From assembly GCA_029204225.1 (NCBI GenBank), contig CM055110.1:1424675-1488674 (forward strand): a DNA stretch of 64,000 nucleotides, in the 5' to 3' direction. How positions within the stretch are numbered: the stretch's first letter is position 1; every line of letters starts with the position of its first letter. The DNA comes from Diphasiastrum complanatum (taxonomy: Eukaryota; Streptophyta; Lycopodiopsida; Lycopodiales; Lycopodiaceae). The position numbers were made by a program, and so were the translations under genes. The notes under the pieces are model-generated. The model made no database searches. It saw only the letters and a list, made by a program, of their open reading frames with translations, and had not been told where the DNA came from. This document shows, in pieces, positions 56,710 to 64,000 of the stretch.

Positions 56710-57425
56710 TCACGAGCAATCGTCTCGCTTTACTAGTGGACAGTTGGATCTATAGATCCTAGACAAAATTGTGTGCAGACAAAAAACAAACAATGAATGT
56801 GAGTGATCAATTTTTGCTTGCATGTCTCCTCCTCCTTTGTCCTTTGTTGCCTTGTATCCACCATGATACACCATGAATGAGCTTCCATCTCCATCTTGCC
56901 ATAAGATGCCATTAAGCCTTGATGACTTGACCATGAATGAGTGACATAATGAACCTCCAATAGCTTCATTTCCATCAGCAAAATCAGCCAAAAATGCTAG
57001 TACAAATCCAACATCAAAACAATGCTCACCAATGTAGCTAGTTTTACCATATCTTGACAATTTGCACACATCCACATGAAATTGCTCAAACATGAGATAG
57101 AACAAGTAAAGTAAACTTGAACAATACTTCCTTGCTGCTCCTTTGACCTTACTTGAGTCTTCAATATGCTGCAAAAATAGATCCATAACATCTTTGCCAA
57201 TTACCTCTCCTTTAATGCTCTTGACTAGCTCCAAATTGCCAACTTCCCTTTTGACTAGTTGAAGCGTTTTATGATCAACCTCTTGATCTTCAACTTGACC
57301 AGAAAGTCATTAAACAAACTTTGTTTTCCAGATCCAATACTTGATTTTACAACAAAATTACATCCATCCACTTGCATAGCTCCATGTACACAAGAAGATC
57401 CTCCAAAAGATGTTCCATTCTTCAT
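56710..57425 (-). pseudogene. Unidentified coding segment fused to el10
   Basis: About 240 codons on minus that do not match any copia domain I know. In el10 the frame leaves copia text after LMKNGT and continues SFGGSSCVHGAMQVDGCNF, SSIGSGKQSLFNDFLVKLK. After a 1-base frame change near 57254 it goes on with LVKREVGNLELVKS, KDVMDLFLQHIEDSSKVKG, YIGEHCFDVGFVLAFLADF and RLNGILWQDGDGSSFMVYHG, then stops at 56710. There is no zinc knuckle, RT box or RNase H residue pattern. GSGKQS recalls a P-loop but lacks the full GxxxxGK(S/T). I infer a piece of a cellular gene captured by the element, or a chance junction with a gene fragment. Confidence 0.45.
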
Positions 57426-57883
57426 AAGAGATCGATACTCGAGATCCATTGCTTGGATCCACTCCTCTTCTTTCCTTGCTTGATCTACACTTGTAGGCTC
57501 ATCCAAAGAGGTTAAGAAAACAACATAATTTCCAGAAACTACTTGCTTACCCTTTTGATCATATGTGAGCCTTGGAGGTACTTGTCTTTCTCTTGATGTT
57601 CTCCTTGGCTTTTGACTTGATGAAGGTCCATCATCACCACCATCCAAAGTAGGATCGTTCTCATCAACATCAAGAATGTTAGATCTATCCACTCTACCAT
57701 CAATCATGCTTGAAGACACCTTTGGAATGTTCCCCTCATAAAAAATGACATTTCTACCAACAATCACTTTGTTAGTAGAAGGAATGTAAACCTTGTAGGC
57801 TTTACTCACCTCACTATATCCAACAAAAATATCTCTTCTTGAAGATGGATCCTTCTTGGTCCTATCATCAAGAGTAATGTTGA
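57426..57883 (-). pseudogene. el10 integrase end and RT start (copia)
   Basis: Reading from 57883: NITLDDRTKKDPSSRRDIFVG, YSEVSKAYKVYIPSTNKV, a variable acidic linker, PPRLTYDQKGKQVV, EEEWIQAMDLEYRSLMKN. It is close to the same region of el2 (el1/el2 lineage). At its right end an el8 LTR is inserted, and at its left end it passes in frame into the unidentified segment. Confidence 0.85.
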
Positions 57884-57890
57884 TATAGCA

Positions 57891-58450
57891 TGTGCATATA
57901 TGTCAACTATCATCTTGTAAGTTAGTCGCTCTATGTAAATCTAATATTAGAGTGATTAAGCATCTACAACTAATCAGGGAATTACAAGAGTGGCAGATTA
58001 GCCATGACCTAAAATGTATCTGCTGACGTCATGCCATCATATCAGATAACTGTACTTTTGGGTACTTGCATGATCTCGCTGGTACTCTTTGGAGCATGAA
58101 GAACAGGATAAGGTTTCGTTTCTGTCGTTGGTTTTCTTTCCATCGTTGGTTCCATTTTCATCATTGGTTTCGTTTTGGTCGTTTGCCTTCTCTCGTATTG
58201 GACCGCAAAAGATTCTCGTGCCAGACCGCAAAAGATTCTCATTTGTGAATCTTTCATGTTTGTGAATCGTTCGTCTTCGTCTCCTTTGACTTTCGTGTTG
58301 CAAACTGTTCGTCTTCATTTCCTTTGACTTTCGTGTTCACGAAACTTTTTGTGCTTCGTGTCTCCTGACTTTCGTGTTCGCGAACATCTTCATCAAGCTG
58401 AGGGTTGAAAGCTAGCAAGGCTTTGTAGTTAGAAACATTTCATTTCTTCA
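57891..58450 (-). repeat. el8 3' LTR
   Basis: 560 bp; on minus TGAAGAAATGAAATG to TATATGCACA, following the purine tract GAGAGGGAGC. It holds several ttcgtgtt/ttcgtctt repeats near 58250-58390. Several overlapping ORFs inside it are not genes. Confidence 0.8.
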
Positions 58451-58458
58451 GCTCCCTC

Positions 58459-58910
58459 TCAAAGCATGATAGCTTTACGATCCCGAGACTTCTCCTTGTC
58501 TCTGAAAGAGTCCTTTGTCCAGGGCTTGATGAAGGTGGTCTGTAGCATCTTCTTTTCAATTAGATCTCTGATCAAGTGGTACTTGATCGCAATGTGCTTC
58601 ATTTTGGAATGGAACACGGGATCTTTCGCCAGGTGTATTGCAGAGGTGTTGTCCATCTACAAGACCAGGGGCTCATTTCTTGTTTTGCCCAATTCGTCCA
58701 AGAACTACCTTAGCCAGATTATTTCATTGGCCATCTTTGCTACTGCAACATATTCTGCTTTGCAGGATGACTGGGCTACAACGGTCTACTTCTTGCTGAC
58801 CCTGACATGCTTTTACAGTCGTCTTTGAGAGATTCCCAACTAGCATCGCTGTACGAAAATATCTTGAAACCTGCATCATGACAATAACACAAGCCATAAT
58901 CCCTCGTTAA
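58459..58910 (-). pseudogene. el8 RNase H, broken
   Basis: [31 protein letters not shown] (written here for its DNTSA and FHSK-KHI motifs) gives the C-terminal RNase H. Upstream, SSCKAEYVAVAKMANEI-like text with a Lys in place of the catalytic-region Glu is readable in another frame. The N-terminal part is lost to frameshifts. Confidence 0.75.
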
Positions 58911-58919
58911 TTGAAGATA

Positions 58920-60023
58920 TTAAAAAATGCGTTTTGCAATCTTCCGATGTGTCGAGCCTGGATTCGTGCAGAATTGGCTCATCCTGAACACTGCATAAGG
59001 AATATCAGGATATGTGTTGTCTACAAGATACATCAGTGATCCTATCAGCTTTCTGTAAGGTGTGAGCTGCATTTGTTCTCTCTCTTTCTCAGTCTTTGGA
59101 CAGTCATCGCTTGTCAGCACCGTCCTTGCGAGCATTGGAGTGTCCGCTCCTTTGCAGTTTAACATCCCAAAGTCCTCTAGGATATTCTGGGTGTATCTAG
59201 ACTGGTGAAGGTATAACTTAGCTCCCTTGTAGTCCCCTTCAATTTGTAAGCCTAGATAACACCTGGCTTTTTTCAGATCCAATATCTCAAAATGTTTCGA
59301 GATGTCTGCCTTTACTTCAGCAATTAGCTGCTCACTCCTGCAAAGTATCAGAGTGTCGTCCACATATACAGCCACTATGATGATCTGCCCATCTGTAACT
59401 CTGACATATACATTAGAATTAGCCAACAGAGGCTTGAATCCTAATGATTTCAGGGCTTGATCTTTCTTCTTGTACCATTGTCGGACTGATTGTTTCAGAC
59501 CGTAGATACTTCTGTGCATTCTGCATGCATAGTCAAGAAGTGAATTCGAGACATATCCTAGGGGTTGATCCATGTAGACCTCTTCGTCTAATTCGCCATG
59601 CAACAAGGCTGTCTTCTCGTCCACAATGTGGATCCTGAGGTCATAAGCTGCTGAATATGCAAATAACAGACCTAGGGACGAATGTTTGATGACAGGAGAG
59701 AAGGTTTCAGAGTAGTCAATACCATATCTCTGAGAGAAACCTTTTGCTACCAGTCTTGCCTTGTATATCATGATGTTCCCATCTAGTCCGTATTTGAGCT
59801 TGAAAACCCATTTGTATTTGACAGTCTTGCGCTTATGTGGTAATGGCTCCAACGTCCATACTTGGTTCTTCCTCATGGACTCCATCTCTTCGTTCATGGC
59901 TTGGATCCATCTGTCCTTCTCTGGACTGTCAATCGCTTCCTCAAAAGTCTGTGGTTTGTCACTGAATCTGCAGAACTCTTCTAATGTGGAAGCTGAGTTG
60001 TCTAGCACATATCTTGCTGGCAC
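58920..60023 (-). pseudogene. el8 reverse transcriptase, long open stretch
   Basis: A 367-codon open frame holds complete copia RT: RWIQAMNEEMESMRKNQVWT, YKARLVAKGFSQRYGIDYSE, DEKTALLHGELDEEVYMDQP, SIYGLKQSVRQWY, AVYVDDTLILC, CKGADTPMLAR, LIGSLMYLVDNTYPDIPYAV. 'VKTAFLHG' reads EKTALLHG. The frame ends at a stop after KIAKRIF, before RNase H. The ATG at its start is internal to a polyprotein and is not a true start. Confidence 0.85.
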
Positions 60024-60926
60024 TCTTCGTGGTCTTGTCGACCTTCTGGGAGATCCTCCTGAGACAGCTATGCCTTTGCCTTTGTCTGCTCTGCTCAGTC
60101 CGGAGCCATCTTGGTTTACAGGAACTGCGACGGCAGGTTGCCTCTCGAATATTGCTTCATCAGATTTGTCGTTCGAATGGGAGACAACTCAAAAATCTTC
60201 ATTTTCGTGTTTGTCCACTGCTCCCTCTGTCATTGGCGGCAGGTCATAGTACTGTCTCTCCATAACTTCGTAGCTAACAGCATCGTCATTGGCCATTGTC
60301 CTGCTCTCATCAAATCTGACATCTCTCACTGTTTTCACAATGTTCATGTCTGGCATGTAGACTCTGTAGTATGACGAATTGCTGTCATAACCTACCAGAA
60401 ATCTCTGTTAGGCTTTCTCATCAAGCTTCTTTCAAAGCTTACCAAGATTATGTGCATAAGCTGCACAGCCAAAGATTCTAACGTGAGACAGATTGGGCTT
60501 TCTACCCCACCATAGCTCATGTCGTGTCGTGTGAGGGATGCCAGACTTGCATGTTCTCTTCTGGATGTATGCGGCTGTAGCTACTGCTTTAGCCCACAGT
60601 GCCCTTGGATCTTTCGAGTAGGCCATCATGCATCTGGCTGCTTCCATCAGGGTCCTGTTCTTTCGTTCAGCAACACCATTGTGCTGCAGTGTGTAGGCTG
60701 TAGTTCTTCTGTGAATGATGCCACGATCATTGCAGAAGTCAGTGAAGCAATTCGAGATGTATTTGCCACCTCGATTTGTTCTAATCTGCTTCACTTTGTT
60801 GTCTGTACATCTCTCAGCCCAATTCACATATTCTGTGAATTTATCAAGTGCTTCAGATTTATTCTGAATAAAATACACTGGCAAATTTGCTATAATCATC
60901 AATGAAGGTTATGACAAAGTTTCTAG
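60024..60926 (-). pseudogene. el8 integrase, C-terminal part
   Basis: From 60926: FVITFIDDYSKFA, a frame change, then KFTEYVNWAERCTD, IRTNRGGKYISNCF (RSDNGGEY changed to RTNRGGKY, so the second Asp and following Glu are lost), NGVAERKNRTLMEAARCMM and HVRIFGCAAYAHNLGK. A frameshift follows near 60430, then the variable linker. Confidence 0.8.
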
Positions 60927-61670
60927 AATTCACACGTGTGGGGAATGTCCACAAGTATGATGGATCTAATTAAGCTTTGTGATTAGCACAGTAACCTGAT
61001 TCTAGATTGATTAGCAAGATCTAGTTCAGAACAAATGGCTTAACCACAATCTAGCATGCTAAGCAACTGAATATGATAGCAATGAATCAGTAATGAGCAA
61101 AAGTACAAGATATTAGTGTATAAGCATTAGCTTCAACACGAGTTAGAGAGAGAAAGATAGAGAGATAACAAGCAAAATAGTTTAGATCCAAAATTGCATG
61201 AGGTAGCTACAAAACTTTGGTTCTTCATCATTGATTGTGAGGAGAGCTACACATATTTATGGAGTTTGAGGTAACTCAAGATAGAACCACATCTATCCAT
61301 TCCAAAATGACATCTAGAGTCTATGTATGAAATTCTACCAACTTTTTACAAGTGTGCTAGTTCTAACTAACAAAGTACAAATCGTCATGCATGTGTCCAT
61401 TACACTTTGTGGATGCCTTTCATGTCACTATGGATCACTTACAATTAATGCATGTGAATTGCCACGAGTTTCTACAAGCATGACTTTGTTAATTCTATGT
61501 CTACAAACTATATGCAAGTTGTATTCTTCAATCTAGACATTACATAACCATGTAGCTCGAGTTCTATGTAGGCAAAACTTGGCATTTTGCATTTATGAGC
61601 TACATACTTGCATGGTACAACATGTGTACAAGCCAAAAAATCAATATGGATTGTTTTTCCAATTTTAACA
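60927..61670 (-). repeat. el9 3' LTR
   Basis: About 744 bp. The right end, ccaattttaaca on +, is certain because the purine tract (ctcctcct on +) follows. The left end is near ctagaattcacacg, where no clean TG is seen. It carries TTCACACGTGTGGG at 60929-60942 and is distantly related to the element B LTR. Confidence 0.8.
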
Positions 61671-61687
61671 CTCCTCCTAGCAATAAT

Positions 61688-62318
61688 CTATATTGATTTG
61701 AACATGGATCTTGGTATAACTCCAAGATTGGCTCTATGCTTGATGAAGGAACTTTTGCTCAAAGGTTTGGTGAGCATATCAGCAATACAAGATGATGTGT
61801 TGATGTGCTCCAAATTGATTTCCCCTCCAATGAGCTTCTCTCTCACGAAGTGATGTGCAACTTCGATATGCTTGCTCCTTGCATGGAATATCGGGTTGTT
61901 GGCAAGGGCTTGGGCTGAAATGTTGTCACACATGATCATAGGTAGATCCTCTTCCAAGATTATCTTTAGTTCCACTAACCTCTTGATCCAAGGCACTTCC
62001 TTTGTTGTTGTAGTGAGTGCCTTGTACTCAGCTTCACATGATGAGAGTGATACAGTATCTTGCTTTTTGGAAAGCCAAGATATCAAGTTTCCTCCAAGAT
62101 ATATGGCATAAGCACTTGTAGATTTTCGATATGCTCTATCACTTGCAAAATCCAAGTCAGAATAACCAATAATAGAAAAATCTTCACTTTTATACAATAA
62201 ACCAAAATCAAAAGTTGAAGATATATATCTAAGCACTCTCTTGGCCATTTTCCAATGATAGATAGTAGGATTTTGCATAGCCTGGCTCAACTTATGAAGA
62301 CTAAAGCTTATGTTAGGT
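61688..62318 (-). pseudogene. el9 RNase H and RT end
   Basis: From 62318: PNISFSLHKLSQAMQNP, MAKRVLRYISSTFDFGLLY, YSDLDFASDRAYRKSTSAY, WLSKKQDTVSLSSCEAEYKAL, CDNISAQALANNP, ARSKHIEVAHHFVREK and ADMLTKPLSKS. The text is open and close to element B and el3. It stops at its upstream end just before the conserved TITRP, where the strand of the copia sequence switches. Confidence 0.9.
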
Positions 62319-62324
62319 TCTCTC

Positions 62325-62700
62325 AAGCATCCAACAAAGACAAAGCCAAAGATCGAGACAAAGATGGTGAAGAGGATGATACATCTCATCCTTCTAACTC
62401 AAAGACCAAGAAGAAGAAAGTGAAGTGTTTCTTCTGTGGCAAGAATGGGCACTATGCCTCTAATTGATTCAAGAAGAAAAACCAACTCAAGCAAGCTAAT
62501 CTCTCCAAAGAGATTGAAGAAGATTTTGTTGCAAGTGATGGAGAAGGATCACTCATGGTGTCCAGTTTTTCTTCATCACCTTTCAAGAAAGATGGAGCTT
62601 GGTACATAGATAGTGGAGCTTCTTCACATATGAGCTGTTCAAAGGAGTCATTTGACTCATACCTTACAAAGGACTCAAGAGATCTATTTATACTACTAAT
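62325..62700 (+). pseudogene. el9 gag end and protease, plus strand
   Basis: A Lys/Asp-rich stretch (SNKDKAKDRDKDGEEDD) is followed by the zinc knuckle CFFCGKNGHYASN, whose last Cys codon is a stop (TGA). Protease follows with GAWYIDSGASSHMS, DSG intact. A frameshift near 62640 precedes IYTTNDHECPIEGMGNIPL. The text resembles el3. Confidence 0.85.
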
Positions 62701-64000
62701 GATCATGAGTGCCCAATAGAAGGAATGGGAAACATTCCATTGAAACTTGCTTCTTCAAAAGTTCTTGCACTTTCTAATGTTCTTTTCATTCCAAAACTTA
62801 CAAAGAACTTAATTAGTGTGGGAAAGTTGCTTGATAATGGTTGTGATGTAAAGTTCAACTCCAATACTTGTTTTATCAAGAAAAATGAAGAGATCCTTGC
62901 TGATGGATCTAGATGTGGTGGAATTTTTAAGCTGAATTCTTATGAGAATGCAAACCTTTGTGAAGTTGCTTTGTTATCTAAGGAGGAGCTATGACATAGA
63001 AGGTTGGGTCATCCTAACTTTAAATCTATGTCTTCTATGGTTAAGAAGGTGAAGGCTATTGGTCTTCCAAAATCTCTTTCTAAAGATTTCAAGCCTTGTG
63101 AGGCTTGTGCCATTGCAAAGTCACACAGAAAGCCATATCAGAAGTCTTATATAGAAACTACTCATCCTTTGGAGCTTATACACTCATATGTACATTTTTT
63201 CTCTTCTAAAAGTATTGGTGGTGCAACATGTTTTGTCACCTTTATTGATGACTTTACTAAATATACTTGGATGTATCTACTTTTTTCAAAAGCTATGGTT
63301 TTTTATCACTTCCTAATCTTCAAAGCTTATGTTGAGAAATAGTTTTCTTTCAAAGTTAAAGCTTTAAGATGTGATGGAGGAGGTGAATACATCTCCAACA
63401 AGTTTCATGAATACTGTGAAGGTGAAGGAATAAAGAGAGAGTCTTCTTTTGCTTATTCTCCATCTCAAAATGGAGTAGTTGAGAGGAAAAACAGATCTTT
63501 ATGTGAATGTGCTAAAGCAATTCAAGTAGTTGCTTCTTTGCCTATTGAATATTTGGGTGAAGCTATAAATTGTGCAAACTATTTGTGTAATAGATTACCT
63601 CACAATGCACTTGCTGGAATTTCACCTTTTGAAGTCTTGTTTAAGAAGAAACCTAAGGTAGATCACCTTAGAGTTTTTGGTTGTACTTGCTTTGTTCATG
63701 TGCCCTTGGAAATGAGGAAAAGAGATGATCCTAATTCTATTAAAGGGATCATGGTTGGATATGCATCCAACAAGAAAGCTTACAGAATCTATGTTCTCTC
63801 TACCTCAACTATAATTGAGAGTAGAGATGTTATATTCCATGAAGATCAAAAATACATTCTTGAGGAGGCCGAGTTCAAAGATTCTCACAAAGATACTCCA
63901 ATCATCACCCTTGAAGACTATCATGGAGAGATGGGGCCGAGAATTGAGGAGGAGTCACCTCAAATCTTTTCACCAAGGAGATCTCAAAGAGAAAGATCCG
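62701..64000 (+). pseudogene. el9 integrase and linker, plus strand, runs off the window
   Basis: 62725-63342 reads LTKNLISVGKLLDNG, a stop at 62992, HRRLGHPNFKS, CEACAIAKSHRKPY (zinc finger complete), IHSYVHFFSSKS (first catalytic Asp replaced by Tyr) and GATCFVTFIDDFTKYTW, then a stop at 63340. Beyond it LRCDGGGEYISNKF, NGVVERKNRSLCECA, HLRVFGCTCFVHVP and SPRRSQRERS continue in the same copia order up to the window edge. RT should follow beyond 64000. Confidence 0.85.

Larger units (their letters stand above)
57891..60926 (-). mobile_element. el8, Ty1-copia element, 5' part interrupted by el9
   Basis: 3' LTR 57891-58450, then RNase H, RT and integrase on minus. It ends within the integrase core (FVITFIDDYSKF) at about 60926, where el9 begins. 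The remaining integrase, protease, gag and 5' LTR should lie beyond el9, outside the window. It is a different lineage from el1-el3, nearer to el4 by its RNase H text. Confidence 0.85.

Noticed and set aside
57320-57400. P-loop ATPase in the unidentified el10 segment
   Set aside because: SSIGSGKQS lacks the GxxxxGK(S/T) pattern and no Walker B follows.

Overview
The window reads as nuclear DNA of a land plant with a large, repeat-rich genome. The evidence is wall-to-wall Ty1-copia and Ty3-gypsy LTR retrotransposons, plant-type primer binding sites (TGGTATCAGAGC, initiator-Met tRNA type; TGGCGCCGTTG, typical of Tat/Athila-like gypsy), a chromodomain chromovirus, and AT-rich non-coding spacers. 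I found no host gene with exons, no tRNA or rRNA gene, and nothing bacterial. The species cannot be fixed from the sequence; a fern or gymnosperm would fit, but that is inference.

Layout, left to right. 1-2289: unassigned repeat and a probable 5' LTR. 2290-11620: an old Tat/Athila-like gypsy element (called G1) on +, with gag, protease, RT, RNase H and integrase all recognisable but broken, and with related ~25-bp minisatellites in its leader and 3' region. 11640-13195: an unidentified ORF, then an LTR end, PBS and gag fragment of a second gypsy (G2). 13385-21044: the 3' half of a copia element (B), split in its RNase H region by a complete minus-strand copia (el3, 13998-19978, TSD CCATT). 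21045-25764: AT-rich spacer with three tandem repeats. 25765-34008: a minus-strand chromovirus (el5) split by a minus-strand copia (el4). 34008-38411: a decayed plus-strand copia (el6), joined head-on to a minus-strand copia 5' end (el7, to 39645). 39646-42829: spacer. 42830-44237: an unclassified repeat with an ORF (U1).

44238-56539 is the best part. A complete copia element with an uninterrupted 1319-aa polyprotein (el1) carries, inside its 3' LTR, a second complete copia element with a 1316-aa polyprotein (el2). Both have perfect 5-bp target duplications and nearly identical LTRs, so both inserted recently, el2 after el1. 56545-57890 is a minus-strand copia piece (el10) fused to about 240 codons that do not look retroviral. 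el8 (minus copia, 57891-60926) follows. el9 (60927-64000) has its 3' end on minus and its gag-protease-integrase on +, which suggests an internal inversion.

The genes do not form a cellular pathway. They are successive retrotransposon generations inserted into one another. Observations with most possible novelty: a shared 14-bp palindrome TTCACACGTGTGAA in the LTRs of different copia families; an LTR-leader-gag-ATG joined in frame to a gypsy chromodomain; the non-retroviral coding segment in el10; and unidentified ORFs near 11.6-12.3 kb and 43.1-43.6 kb.
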